Shown: positions 17,409 to 26,174, counted from the first letter of the stretch. The stretch: 36,028 bases of DNA from Chitinophagales bacterium (GCA_020629205.1 JAHDDV010000002.1:19026-55053); one strand, 5' to 3'. Notes: a model not told the origin generated them from the sequence alone. A program made the numbers and translations.

Positions 17409-18461
17409 CTATGAATGGGTGCTTTGATTTTGAAACAGCTGCAGTCGATCCTTGCCGATTCGCTCTTCAGCACACAATTTTGCCCTCCGCAGCATCGGAG
17501 CAGCAATACCATTGCCAAAGGTCATTTCTCCGGTCAGTACTCTTGCCTCATCCCAAAGATTTGCTTCAATAAATGTATGCAATGTAGTCGCTCCTCCTTC
17601 CACGATCAAGGACTGAATTTTCATTTGATGCGTGTGCTGCATAAGCTGATGGAGGATATTTTCGGAAGGATCGATGGCTTGATAATGAAGATTTGGTTTG
17701 TCGACTGCCTTTCGTAGGCCGGAATAAAATATGGTCGTCGGAATGCTGCCATCGAGTAATTGAAGTCTGGTTTCGATACGCTGGTGCAGGTCGATCACAA
17801 AACGATGCGGGGGCTTGCCTTGCCAATGTCTAAGCCCCAGATGCGGATCATCGATATTGGCTGTGTTGACCCCTATGAGGATAGCATCTTCCTCGCTTCT
17901 CCATTTATGCACCAGCTGTTTGGCTCCAGGACCGGTGATCCACTTTTGACTTTCATTGGAAGGGGCAATGTAGTGGTCCGCTGTCTGCGCCCACTTAAGG
18001 ATGATATAAGGACGCTTCTTGAGATGCCATGTAAAGAAGCGCCGATTTAGGTATTGGGCTTCCTTGTGTAGGAATCCGAAATCTACCCGGACTTTGTTGT
18101 CTTTGAGTTTGATCAAGCTCGAACCCGCCACTTTTGGATGTGGATCGAGGTTGGCCACGATTACATGCGGGATGCGCTCTTTGAGCAGCAGATCTGCACA
18201 AGGTGGTGTATTGCCAAAGAAAGAGCAGGGTTCAAGACTTATGTACATGCGACTGGAGGGCAAACGTGCACGATCTGCCGCCGACACGGAATTGACCGCA
18301 TTGACTTCTGCATGATGGCTTCCATACTGTTTGTGGTATCCTTCACCGATGATGTCTTGCTCATGAACGATCACTGCCCCAACCATGGGATTTGGAGAGG
18401 CATTGCCTAGGCCTAATTTTGCGAGCTCCAGACATCGGAGCATGTAGTCATTGTGCTGCAT
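17409..18461 (-). CDS. ribD: Bifunctional riboflavin biosynthesis protein RibD (deaminase/reductase)
   Basis: RibD converts 2,5-diamino-6-ribosylamino-4(3H)-pyrimidinone 5'-phosphate by deamination and then NADPH-dependent reduction of the ribosyl side chain. The N-terminal deaminase domain (1-145) shows the zinc motif HAEVNAVNSV and PCSFFGNTPPCADLL. The C-terminal reductase domain (145-350) has RPYIILKWAQTADHYIA, DAILIGVNTANIDDPHL and SLIVEGGATTLHTFIEANLWDEARV. Length is normal for a full bifunctional enzyme. The ATG overlaps the stop of the upstream agmatinase-family gene by one base (TAATG), indicating translational coupling. No other rib gene is in the window and no FMN riboswitch is seen. 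Confidence 0.96.
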   Translation of the reverse strand: MQHNDYMLRCLELAKLGLGNASPNPMVGAVIVHEQDIIGEGYHKQYGSHHAEVNAVNSVSAADRARLPSSRMYISLEPCSFFGNTPPCADLLLKERIPHVIVANLDPHPKVAGSSLIKLKDNKVRVDFGFLHKEAQYLNRRFFTWHLKKRPYIILKWAQTADHYIAPSNESQKWITGPGAKQLVHKWRSEEDAILIGVNTANIDDPHLGLRHWQGKPPHRFVIDLHQRIETRLQLLDGSIPTTIFYSGLRKAVDKPNLHYQAIDPSENILHQLMQHTHQMKIQSLIVEGGATTLHTFIEANLWDEARVLTGEMTFGNGIAAPMLRRAKLCAEERIGKDRLQLFQNQSTHS

Positions 18462-19531
18462 TAAATAGAGTGCGGTTTCAGATCATTGGATTTTGCCATC
18501 AGGTTGCATAGTTTGTACAATACGCGTGCCCCAACGTTGGCATCCCATTCGTTTTCTCCCGGGCCGACCTCGCAGAGATCAAAACCGATGATTGTACGAC
18601 CGCTATTCACCAAGGTATTGAGCAGGAAGAAGGCTTCGGCCAGTTCCAGTCCATCGGGTACGGGGGTACCGGTATTGGGGCAAAGCTTAGGGTCCAGTCC
18701 GTCAATATCGAAACTCACATAGACTTTATCTGGCAAAGATTGTATGATATTCTGAGCCATATGGAAAAAACCACCTGACTCACTAAGTTGCGCATAGCGC
18801 AAGGTTTGTCCGTAAAACGGCAGGATTCTGCCATTGGAATCTACGGCAGCTTGTACCTCTGCCTCACATAGATCTCGTACTCCGACAGAGACTAGTTTAG
18901 TGATCTGAGGAAGCTGCAGCGCATTATGCATAATAGAGGCATGAGAATAGTCGAAGCCCTCGTACGCTACTCGCAAGTCGGCATGTGCGTCAATTTGCAA
19001 TATTCCAAAGTCATGGTGTTTTCTGGCCAGCGCTTTCATTAATCCCAGCGGAACGGAGTGATCGCCACCCACTACTGCGATCAGCTTGTCTTCCTTTAAT
19101 ACGGTATTGGCGCGGTCTTCTACCCAAAGCATCAGGTCATGGCTACTACCATTGATGTCCTTCAAACTTTGCCTCATTTCAGGGTTTTCCTCCACAGAGC
19201 CACCCTTTTCGAGAAAATCGATGTATTGGCTAGCCAGATTCTTCATGTAGCGATTTTTGGCTTCCCAAAAGTTGTCGATGGGCAGCATGTGATAGCCCAT
19301 CTTCCAGGCTTCGGGAAGATCAAAATCAAACAAATCAATTTGCGGAGAAGCTTTCAGGATCGCTGCTGGTCCATCTGAGGTGCCGGAACCGTAGGAAGTT
19401 GTGGCTTCCCAGGGGACGGGCAGCAGTATGATCTGTGCCTCCCGATAATCGAAAGGAAGGCCAAAAATATGGCCATTTTGCTGTCCGATTCCATTGGGGT
19501 CGAAATGCCTAATATGTTGGGATTTGCTCAC
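18461..19531 (-). CDS. Agmatinase/arginase-family ureohydrolase
   Basis: The ureohydrolase fold is shown by the binuclear Mn-binding motifs GGDHSVPLG, DAHADLR and SFDIDGLDP, and by the substrate-loop region VSVGVRDLCEAE. The 356 residues include an insertion of about 60 residues between the N-terminal strand and GGDHS (FWEAKNRYMKNLASQYIDFLEKGGSVEENPEM), a feature of the larger agmatinase-like proteins of Bacteroidota. Whether the substrate is agmatine, formiminoglutamate or another guanidino compound cannot be decided here. The start is GTG at 19531. It is the first gene of the ribD operon. Confidence 0.92.
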   Translation of the reverse strand: MSKSQHIRHFDPNGIGQQNGHIFGLPFDYREAQIILLPVPWEATTSYGSGTSDGPAAILKASPQIDLFDFDLPEAWKMGYHMLPIDNFWEAKNRYMKNLASQYIDFLEKGGSVEENPEMRQSLKDINGSSHDLMLWVEDRANTVLKEDKLIAVVGGDHSVPLGLMKALARKHHDFGILQIDAHADLRVAYEGFDYSHASIMHNALQLPQITKLVSVGVRDLCEAEVQAAVDSNGRILPFYGQTLRYAQLSESGGFFHMAQNIIQSLPDKVYVSFDIDGLDPKLCPNTGTPVPDGLELAEAFFLLNTLVNSGRTIIGFDLCEVGPGENEWDANVGARVLYKLCNLMAKSNDLKPHSI

Positions 19532-19601
19532 TGCTGTACATTTTGACTAAGGCTCAGTTTTTGAATAGTCTTCGAATATACAGTCTTTGTGCACTTTGAC
19601 G

Positions 19602-19632
19602 TTGAAAAGGCAAACAAATTGCTGTAAATTTG
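19602..19632 (+). promoter_or_regulatory. Promoter of ccmEF
   Basis: TTG (19602-19604), a 20-base spacer and TAAATTTG (19625-19632) match the Bacteroidota -33/-7 pattern with good spacing, 67 bases before the ccmE start. Confidence 0.6.
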
Positions 19633-19699
19633 TGTTGGACCCATATAGTCAACCCATTCCCCCTAAAGAAATTGATTATCGAACCTCAATGTACAGATC

Positions 19700-20113
19700 A
19701 TGAAGAAATTACACATCCTTGCCTTATTTGTGATAGCCATTGCTATTAGTAGCATAATTATCAGTGCAGGCGACTACAGCACATATGCCACATTTGCTCA
19801 GGCTTCGAAATCCGAAGGCAAATTTTTTCAGGTAAATGGTACCCTCTGTGAGCAGAAAGGTTTCGAATATGATCCTGTAAAAGATCCTAATTATTTCAGT
19901 TTTTGCATGGTAGATAAATCGGGAAAAGAAAACAAGGTTGTCTATCATGGATCAAAGCCACAAGACTTCGAACGCTCGGAGGAAGTTGTATTGCAAGGAG
20001 CGATGGATGGCGACAACTTTGTTGCCTCCAAGATTCTCCTAAAATGTCCTTCCAAGTATAATGAAGGAGAGATCGAAGAGCGTGAGTTTGAGTCTGTGAA
20101 AGCGCAAGTATGA
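19700..20113 (+). CDS. ccmE: Cytochrome c maturation protein CcmE, CxxxY variant
   Basis: CcmE is the periplasmic haem chaperone that carries haem from CcmABCD to CcmF. The 137-residue protein has one N-terminal membrane anchor (HILALFVIAIAISSIIISAG) and an OB-fold domain (FFQVNGTLCEQ...FSFCMVDKSGKENKVVYHGSKPQDFERSEEVVLQGAMDGDNFVASKILLKCPSKY). In classical CcmE the haem-binding motif is HxxxY. Here the aligned position is Cys116 followed by Tyr120 (CPSKY), the CxxxY variant known from archaea and Desulfovibrio. The stop overlaps the ccmF start (ATGA), so the two are coupled. The remaining ccm genes are not in the window. Confidence 0.88.
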   Translation: MKKLHILALFVIAIAISSIIISAGDYSTYATFAQASKSEGKFFQVNGTLCEQKGFEYDPVKDPNYFSFCMVDKSGKENKVVYHGSKPQDFERSEEVVLQGAMDGDNFVASKILLKCPSKYNEGEIEEREFESVKAQV

Positions 20114-22557
20114 ACATAGAGTATATCGGTGAGCGACTGCTGCCGGGGCAGTTGGGTTATTTTCTAACGATCCTGGCGATGGTGGCGGCCTTTTTTGCCT
20201 TTGTCTCCTACTGGCTTGCAGCAAGACAGACTGACCCCAAAGACAATGATTCCTGGAAACTTATGGGGCGCTTGGGCTTTATTGTCCATTCGCTGAGCGT
20301 ATTTGGAATAGTAGCATTACTATTCTTCATGCTCTTTAATCATTATTGGGAATACCAATACATTTGGCAACATTCCAGTGAGGAGCTACCTTGGTACTAT
20401 GTCTTTTCCTGTTTTTGGGAAGGCCAGGAAGGTAGTACCATATTGTGGCTTTTCTGGCACGCCGTACTAGGCTTGGTCCTGATGAGGACAGCGGGTATCT
20501 GGGAGACACGAGTGCTCAGTGTAATGGGTATTGTTCAAGCCTCTCTCGCCACCATGTTGCTGGGCATATATGTCTTCGATTACAAGGTAGGAGCAAGTCC
20601 ATTTGTGCTTATGCGAGAGCATAGCCCTGAGCTACCTGTATTCTTACGGGCCAACTACACCGAATTGATCCAAAACGGTAATGGGCTGAATCCACTCTTG
20701 CAGAACTACTGGATGGTCATTCACCCTCCTACCCTCTTTCTGGGTTTTGCAGCTACCACTGTTCCCTTCTTGTTTGTAGTTGCTGCGCTCTGGAAGCGCG
20801 ACTTTAGTGCTTGGGTAAAGCCAGCTCTTTCCTGGACGATTTTTGCCTGTACCATCCTAGGTACCGGTATCTTGATGGGTGGAGCATGGGCATATGAGGC
20901 CCTGAGCTTTGGCGGTTTCTGGGCATGGGACCCGGTCGAAAATGCCTCTTTGGTTCCTTGGTTGGTTTTAATTGCCGGTCTGCATACGCTATTAGCTTAC
21001 CGTTACACAGGCCATGCCCTAAAGGCAACCTGTTTGTTTTTGGTGATGTCCTTTGTCTTAATTGTCTACTCTACCTTTTTGACAAAGAGCGGATGGCTGG
21101 GGGATACAAGCGTACACTCCTTTACGGATCTGGGTATGTCGGGACAATTGGGTCTATTTCTTTTAGGCTTCTTCTTCTATGGAATCTTCATGCTAGCTTA
21201 TAACTGGCGATTCATCCCGGAAAAGGAAAAAGAAGAAAGTGCTTACTCTAGGGAATTCTGGCTATTTGTTGGTGCCCTTCTGCTCGTTTTGTTTGGTCTT
21301 TGGATTAGTTGGGATACCTCCCTTCCAGTAGTCAACAAGATCTTTGGAACCGAATGGGTAGTGGTCGATGTAGTAGATCACTATAATCGTTATGCCATCT
21401 GGTTTGGCATCTTGATCGCACTACTTACAGCAACGATCCAATACTTCGGATACAAGAACAGCAACATCAAAGCCTTTGGCAAGCGACTCTTGCCTTCTAT
21501 CATCGGAACGGTGGTTTTGACAGCAGCTGCTGTCTACTTGAGTGGAATAACCTATTATCCTTACGTACTGTTTATGGCTGCGGCCATCTTTACTGTTCTG
21601 GCTAATCTCTGGTATGCTATATCAGTGCTTTCGGGCAAAGTAAGGGTAATGGGAGCTTCGGTTGCCCATATTGGCTTCGGCTTCATGCTGATCGGAATTT
21701 TGATCTCCAACGCAAATAAGGAGGTCATTTCTATCAACCGGCTTGGATTGGTGTTTGGAGAGGACATTCCAGCTCAGGAAAATATTGAAAATGTATTGCT
21801 CAACAAGGGTATGCCTATTCAAATGGGTCCTTATTGGGTAACTTATGAGGAAGATTCGATCTCTGAGCCCAATACCTTCTACAAGGTAAAATACGAACGA
21901 AAAGAGAACAAAAGCGATAAGGCCTCAGAGTCCTTCTACCTTTATCCCTATGCTCAGATCAACCCAAAAATGGGCTTGATCTCCAATCCCTCTACTAAGC
22001 ACTATTTGTACAAAGACATCTTCACCCATGTCTCCATGGTGGCCAATAATGAAGACGCTGATGAAGCTCCACAGACCTTCAGTGAATTTACTATGGCGAT
22101 TGGCGATACCGTAAACACGACTACCTCCTCATTGATTTTGAAAAGCATCAATGCGGAGCCCCAGAGTTTCAACTATGTACCCGCTGAGGGAGACATATCG
22201 GCAGGAGCTGTAATGACTGTGATGAGAAACGGGCAAAGTAGAAATGTAGAGCCGGTATACTACATTCGTGACAATATTGAGAACTCGGCTGATGCGGTTA
22301 TCGACGATCTCAATATCACGGTTTCCTTCAAGAAGATAAATCCCAAGGCGGGCACCATCAATCTTGAGGTTACAGAGCGGGAATTGCCCATGGAATACAT
22401 TATCATGAAGGCAATCGAGTTTCCCTTCATTAACATGCTTTGGTTTGGTGGATTACTGACCATTATCGGCTTCTTCATGAGTCTGGGGCGCAGAATCAGA
22501 GATAAGGTACGTCCGATGAAACGACTTGAGAAGTCAAATAAGCAAATCGCAGCCTAA
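20110..22557 (+). CDS. ccmF: Cytochrome c haem lyase subunit CcmF
   Basis: CcmF attaches haem to the CxxCH motif of apocytochromes c at the outer face of the inner membrane. The 815-residue protein is highly hydrophobic with many membrane segments. The tryptophan-rich WWD region is present (GGFWAWDPVENASLVPWLV, near residues 268-286), preceded by NYWMVIHPPTLFLGF, which includes a likely haem-ligating His. A large periplasmic domain spans about 555-770, and a last membrane segment precedes the basic tail. Length is greater than E. coli CcmF (about 650) mainly because of that periplasmic domain. It starts at ATG 20110, overlapping ccmE by four bases. Confidence 0.95.
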   Translation: MNIEYIGERLLPGQLGYFLTILAMVAAFFAFVSYWLAARQTDPKDNDSWKLMGRLGFIVHSLSVFGIVALLFFMLFNHYWEYQYIWQHSSEELPWYYVFSCFWEGQEGSTILWLFWHAVLGLVLMRTAGIWETRVLSVMGIVQASLATMLLGIYVFDYKVGASPFVLMREHSPELPVFLRANYTELIQNGNGLNPLLQNYWMVIHPPTLFLGFAATTVPFLFVVAALWKRDFSAWVKPALSWTIFACTILGTGILMGGAWAYEALSFGGFWAWDPVENASLVPWLVLIAGLHTLLAYRYTGHALKATCLFLVMSFVLIVYSTFLTKSGWLGDTSVHSFTDLGMSGQLGLFLLGFFFYGIFMLAYNWRFIPEKEKEESAYSREFWLFVGALLLVLFGLWISWDTSLPVVNKIFGTEWVVVDVVDHYNRYAIWFGILIALLTATIQYFGYKNSNIKAFGKRLLPSIIGTVVLTAAAVYLSGITYYPYVLFMAAAIFTVLANLWYAISVLSGKVRVMGASVAHIGFGFMLIGILISNANKEVISINRLGLVFGEDIPAQENIENVLLNKGMPIQMGPYWVTYEEDSISEPNTFYKVKYERKENKSDKASESFYLYPYAQINPKMGLISNPSTKHYLYKDIFTHVSMVANNEDADEAPQTFSEFTMAIGDTVNTTTSSLILKSINAEPQSFNYVPAEGDISAGAVMTVMRNGQSRNVEPVYYIRDNIENSADAVIDDLNITVSFKKINPKAGTINLEVTERELPMEYIIMKAIEFPFINMLWFGGLLTIIGFFMSLGRRIRDKVRPMKRLEKSNKQIAA

Positions 22558-22600
22558 ATGCTTATATTGCGCGCCAATTCGCGAAGTTTAGGCATCACAC

Positions 22601-23404
22601 TTGAAGAAAATAGTCATCATAGGTTATGGAAATGTCGGTTGGCATTTAGCACGAGAACTCTTCCGTGCAGGGCACAACATTTCCCAGATTTTCAGTCGAA
22701 AGAAGAAAACTGCTGACACACTTGCTAAGGCCGTAAATGCAAAGGTCGTCAACCATTGGGAGGAGGTGGATCAGGATGCAGATTTTTACTTGCTGGCTGT
22801 TTCTGATGATGCTATTATCGAGGTCAGTCAAAACCTTAGACCCAATTCGGGAATTGTGGCACATACCTCGGGTACTGTTGCATCAAAGGCTTTGAACAAG
22901 CATCAACAATACGGAGTGTTCTATCCCTTACAGACATTCACGCGCTATGTGGAAGTCGATTGGTCGGTCATCCCCTTTTGTATATGGGCTAATAAAGAAT
23001 CGGTCCGACAGTCACTTATGGAACTAGCTTTGACGGTCAATTACCGGGTCAGTCTGATCACAGATGAAGATCGGGCCATTCTGCATATCGCCGCCGTATT
23101 CGCCAATAATTTCAGCAACCATGTTTTTGCCATCGCCGAAGACATCTGCGTGAGCAATGGTCTAGACTTTGCAATCATTAAACCATTAATTTCGGAAAGT
23201 GTTAAGAAATTGACTCATTCATCCCCTTCGGAGGTACAAACCGGACCAGCAAAGAGAGGAGATGATCAAACCATGCAAAAACACTTAAAACATCTGAAAG
23301 ACTTACCTGATTACCAAGCGATTTATCGCATACTATCCAATAGTATTATGAAGGGAATTGGAAAAAGCAGGGACAAGGAACCAATTGTTCCAAGAAAACT
23401 CTAA
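22601..23404 (+). CDS. Rossmann-fold protein with DUF2520 domain
   Basis: The 267-residue protein begins with an NAD(P)-type Rossmann motif (IVIIGYGNVGWHLARELFRAGH) and has a C-terminal helical DUF2520 domain (about 130-255, with LHIAAVFANNFSNHVFAIAEDI and GPAKRGDDQTMQKHL). The family resembles pyrroline-5-carboxylate reductase and 6-phosphogluconate dehydrogenase in fold, and its substrate is unknown. The start is TTG at 22601, giving LKKIVIIG as expected. It is the first gene of a tightly packed operon. In many Bacteroidota a DUF2520 gene stands next to a KdsC-type phosphatase, a UbiA homologue and maf. Here fdx and iscX sit between. Confidence 0.88.
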   Translation: MKKIVIIGYGNVGWHLARELFRAGHNISQIFSRKKKTADTLAKAVNAKVVNHWEEVDQDADFYLLAVSDDAIIEVSQNLRPNSGIVAHTSGTVASKALNKHQQYGVFYPLQTFTRYVEVDWSVIPFCIWANKESVRQSLMELALTVNYRVSLITDEDRAILHIAAVFANNFSNHVFAIAEDICVSNGLDFAIIKPLISESVKKLTHSSPSEVQTGPAKRGDDQTMQKHLKHLKDLPDYQAIYRILSNSIMKGIGKSRDKEPIVPRKL

Positions 23405-23407
23405 GAC

Positions 23408-23746
23408 ATGTATAAAATCAAAGTAAATTTTGAGGAGGCTGATCACGAGACAGTTCATATAGAAGTAGAGGAAGGACATTCAGTTTTGGAGGGCCTTCTA
23501 CTCAATGATATTCATATCAATCACAATTGCGGAGGCGTCTGTGCCTGTAGCACTTGCCATATCTATGTCGAATCCGGGGAGGACCTCATAGCAGAGATTA
23601 GCGACAAGGAAGAAGACTTCATCGACCGTGCTATCAACCCTCGAATCGAATCCCGACTGGCCTGCCAGTGTGTATTGGAGGACGGCGAAGGAGAATTGGA
23701 AGTCACCGTACCAGATCAGTCAAACATCATCGGGCACGAGCATTAA
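23408..23746 (+). CDS. fdx: Adrenodoxin-type [2Fe-2S] ferredoxin
   Basis: The 112-residue protein has the ISC-type ferredoxin cluster motif CGGVCACSTC (ligands Cys41, Cys47 and Cys50, with Cys45 extra, as in E. coli Fdx) and a fourth Cys in SRLACQC. In the ISC system Fdx supplies electrons for cluster assembly on IscU. The start is ATG at 23408, three bases after the upstream stop. iscX follows after 21 bases, the same fdx-iscX order that ends the isc operon of gammaproteobacteria, but iscS, iscU and hscAB are absent here. Confidence 0.94.
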   Translation: MYKIKVNFEEADHETVHIEVEEGHSVLEGLLLNDIHINHNCGGVCACSTCHIYVESGEDLIAEISDKEEDFIDRAINPRIESRLACQCVLEDGEGELEVTVPDQSNIIGHEH

Positions 23747-23767
23747 TCAATCAAAAACAAGAAAGTT

Positions 23768-24004
23768 ATGTCAATGGAAGAACCACCAATAGAGTGGAGA
23801 GACTACGAAGACATCGCCATGGGGCTCTACGAGAGATTCGGGCATGAATTCGACGAAATGAAAATCTATAAAGTACGCTTCACCCAACTTATAGACTGGG
23901 TACTTGAAGTGCCCAACTTTGTAGGAAAGCGAGAGCAATGCAATGAAGGTCATCTGGAAATGATCCAGGCTAGCTGGGTCTACGAATGGCGTGATAATCG
24001 CTAG
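23768..24004 (+). CDS. iscX: IscX-like protein
   Basis: The 78-residue acidic protein matches the small IscX/YfhJ family: a W-x-D start of the winged-helix-like fold (IEWRDYEDIAMGLYERFG), the core KVRFTQLIDWVLEVPNF, and the C-terminal EMIQASWVYEWRD. E. coli IscX binds IscS and iron and tunes cluster assembly. Compared with E. coli (66 residues) there is a short extension and a few inserted residues. It lies directly after fdx and before kdsC, whose likely start is seven bases further on. Confidence 0.85.
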   Translation: MSMEEPPIEWRDYEDIAMGLYERFGHEFDEMKIYKVRFTQLIDWVLEVPNFVGKREQCNEGHLEMIQASWVYEWRDNR

Positions 24005-24011
24005 ACCTTCT

Positions 24012-24509
24012 ATGGATCATTTTAAGCAAATAAAAGCCATCATCTTCGACGTTGATGGCGTTCTAACCGATAGCATCCTCCACATAACCGAGAGCGGAGA
24101 GCTATTGCGTCGGATGAATACTCGAGATGGCCTGGCGATCAAGATGGCCCTTGCCGCTGGCATTCGTGTAGCCATCATGACAGGGGGTGGCTCACAAGGT
24201 GTCGTCAGCAGACTCAGAAATTTGGGCATCCAGGATATCTATATCAAGTTGCAAGATAAACAGGAAGCCTTCGAAGAATTCATCGATATTTATGGGCTGG
24301 ATCCCACAAATATTGCCTACATGGGAGATGATTGGCCTGACTTTGAAGTCATGAAACGATGTGGTCTTCCCTCCTGCCCTTCCGATGCGATAGAAGAAAT
24401 CCAAACGATTAGTAAATTTGTGGCTAATACTGCCGGAGGTGCAGGTTGCGCTCGCGAATTGATCGAAAACATTCTAAAAGCGCAATCTGGCTGGCCGGCT
24501 GAACTATAG
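24012..24509 (+). CDS. kdsC: KdsC-type HAD phosphatase (3-deoxy-manno-octulosonate 8-phosphatase)
   Basis: The 165-residue protein is a minimal HAD hydrolase without cap domain. Motif I is IIFDVDGVLTDS, motif II MTGGGS, the Lys of motif III is in KLQDKQEAF, and motif IV is MGDDWPDFEVMKRCGLPSCPSDA. This is the KdsC pattern, so the likely reaction is hydrolysis of KDO-8-phosphate to KDO for lipopolysaccharide. Related enzymes act on other sugar phosphates. The ORF track starts at GTG 23991, inside iscX; ATG at 24012 gives the standard N-terminus. UbiA follows 12 bases later. Confidence 0.9.
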   Translation: MDHFKQIKAIIFDVDGVLTDSILHITESGELLRRMNTRDGLAIKMALAAGIRVAIMTGGGSQGVVSRLRNLGIQDIYIKLQDKQEAFEEFIDIYGLDPTNIAYMGDDWPDFEVMKRCGLPSCPSDAIEEIQTISKFVANTAGGAGCARELIENILKAQSGWPAEL

Positions 24510-24521
24510 AACCCACTTTGC

Positions 24522-25517
24522 ATGATCCGCCTGGTCCGACCGATCAATCTGCTCTATATAGCCTTGACGCAGTACTTGTTTCAGTATTGCATGATCGAGC
24601 CCCTTTTTTCCGCTTTGGGCTACCCCACTACTTTGAGCTTTTGGCCATTCACACTCTTGGTTTTATCCACCATGCTGGTAGCTGCGGCAGGCTATGTAAT
24701 CAATGACTACTTTGATGTCGAAATTGACCGAATCAACAAGCCAGAAAAGCTGGTAATCGGCAATACCCTTAGCAAAACAAGCGCCTGGAAACTTTACCTG
24801 TCCCTTGCTTTGTCTGGAGTCATCCTGGGTTTTCTTGCCGCCTACCTGGCCGGCAATTACATGCTCGGCTGCTTCCATCTAGCTATTAGTGGCCTACTCT
24901 GGTTCTACTCTACTGGCTACAAGAAACAGCTCATCATCGGCAATCTGGTGATCTCGATCTTAGCTGCCATGGTCGTCCTCATACTTATTGCATTCGAACC
25001 GCTACTCTATGATGGCTTTCCTATCTTCGGTGAGGAAGAGCGCTTCTTTGGCAAACTGATCATAACCTATGCGCTCGGCTATGCCCTCTTTGCGTTTCTC
25101 CTGACCCTTATACGTGAAATCACAAAGGACGCTCAAGACATCGAAGGAGATTTATCCTACTATTGCAATACGATACCTATAAGCTTTGGAATGACAGCTA
25201 CAAAAGTCATTCTAGCAATGCTCTGTATACTTACGCTGGGACTAATCTTCCTCTATCAAAAGCAACAAATGACGCTTGATATGACTGCCACAGTCTGGTA
25301 CTTCTTCCTGCTGGTACAATTGCCCTTGCTAATATTCTTGTTTCTAATTGCAAAAGCCAAAGAACCTGCCCATTTCAAAACAGCTTCCAGTCTCTTGAAA
25401 ATAATCATGCTTACAGGAGTCTGCTATTTGCTGCTTTTTAGGACAACGATTACCGTAACCGAAACCTCAAACACACCAAGTATAACTATCGAGGAAAATG
25501 ATGTACCAACTGAATAA
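24522..25517 (+). CDS. UbiA-family prenyltransferase
   Basis: The 331-residue membrane protein has about eight to nine hydrophobic segments and the two Asp-rich motifs of the family: NDYFDVEID (61-69) and, in the second half, REITKDAQDIEGDLSYY. UbiA enzymes transfer a prenyl diphosphate to a lipid or aromatic acceptor. Bacteroidota members in this gene neighbourhood are usually annotated as geranylgeranylglycerol-phosphate geranylgeranyltransferase-like, but the acceptor here is not known. It starts at ATG 24522. The C-terminus overlaps the start of maf by 20 bases. Confidence 0.9.
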   Translation: MIRLVRPINLLYIALTQYLFQYCMIEPLFSALGYPTTLSFWPFTLLVLSTMLVAAAGYVINDYFDVEIDRINKPEKLVIGNTLSKTSAWKLYLSLALSGVILGFLAAYLAGNYMLGCFHLAISGLLWFYSTGYKKQLIIGNLVISILAAMVVLILIAFEPLLYDGFPIFGEEERFFGKLIITYALGYALFAFLLTLIREITKDAQDIEGDLSYYCNTIPISFGMTATKVILAMLCILTLGLIFLYQKQQMTLDMTATVWYFFLLVQLPLLIFLFLIAKAKEPAHFKTASSLLKIIMLTGVCYLLLFRTTITVTETSNTPSITIEENDVPTE

Positions 25518-26079
25518 GCAACTAATCCTGGGGTCAAAATCTCCTAGAAGACAAAGCCTACTTAAAGAAGCAGGCTTCGATTTCCTTATAGATTCAGCCT
25601 CAGTTGAAGAGATATATCCCGATGATCTGCCTTCCAAAGAGGTAGCAGAATACCTTGCAAATCTTAAATCTGCGCCCCTCCTGGCAAAACATCCAGATGC
25701 CATTATTATCGGCGCAGATTCAATCGTTGTGCTCGGGGACGAAATACTGGGCAAGCCAAAAGATCGAACACATGCCCTGGAAACACTAAGGAAGCTGGCC
25801 GGCAAGGATCATCAAGTAATTACAGGAGTGAGCATCCGCAGTACAGAGCAGCTGCATAGCTTCTCTCAAAGTACAAGCGTGATGTTTGATGAGCTCTCCG
25901 AAGAAATGATCACTCATTATGTAGATACTTACGAGCCCTATGACAAAGCCGGATCATATGCCATACAGGAGTGGATCGGCATGGTCGGGATTAAGGGAAT
26001 CAATGGCGACTACTTCAATGTTATGGGCCTGCCTGTCAACCAATTGCGAAGAATTCTACTGGATATGTACTCCCTTTGA
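25498..26079 (+). CDS. maf: Maf-family nucleotide pyrophosphatase
   Basis: Maf proteins hydrolyse nucleoside triphosphates (dTTP, UTP and modified nucleotides) to the monophosphate and are thought to act in house-cleaning. The 193-residue protein has the N-terminal signature LILGSKSPRRQSLLKEAG, IIGADSIVVLGDEILGKPKD, GKDHQVITGV and YEPYDKAGSYAIQEWIG, all typical of the YhdE-like branch. The frame starts with two Met codons (25498 and 25501), overlapping ubiA by about 20 bases. It is the last gene of the operon, and a hairpin follows at 26107. Confidence 0.95.
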   Translation: MMYQLNKQLILGSKSPRRQSLLKEAGFDFLIDSASVEEIYPDDLPSKEVAEYLANLKSAPLLAKHPDAIIIGADSIVVLGDEILGKPKDRTHALETLRKLAGKDHQVITGVSIRSTEQLHSFSQSTSVMFDELSEEMITHYVDTYEPYDKAGSYAIQEWIGMVGIKGINGDYFNVMGLPVNQLRRILLDMYSL

Positions 26080-26106
26080 GTGCAAAAAGGTCGCATAAAA
26101 CCTGTA

Positions 26107-26142
26107 AAAAAGCCTCTCGAATCTTCTTTTATCAGGCTTTTT
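26107..26142 (+). terminator. Probable terminator of the maf operon
   Basis: AAAAAGCCT and AGGCTTTTT form a perfect 9-base-pair stem with an 18-base loop. The T-run is part of the stem. It overlaps the rpsT promoter region. Confidence 0.6.
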
Positions 26143-26146
26143 CCCC

Positions 26147-26154
26147 TATATTTG
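26147..26154 (+). promoter_or_regulatory. -7 box of rpsT
   Basis: TATATTTG matches TAnnTTTG and lies 20 bases before the rpsT ATG, immediately after the maf terminator hairpin. Confidence 0.55.
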
Positions 26155-26174
26155 CGCTCTGAAAAACGATAAAC

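Noticed and set aside
23408-24004. A complete ISC iron-sulfur cluster operon
   Set aside because: Only fdx and iscX are present. The neighbouring genes are DUF2520 and kdsC, not iscS, iscU, iscA or hscAB.
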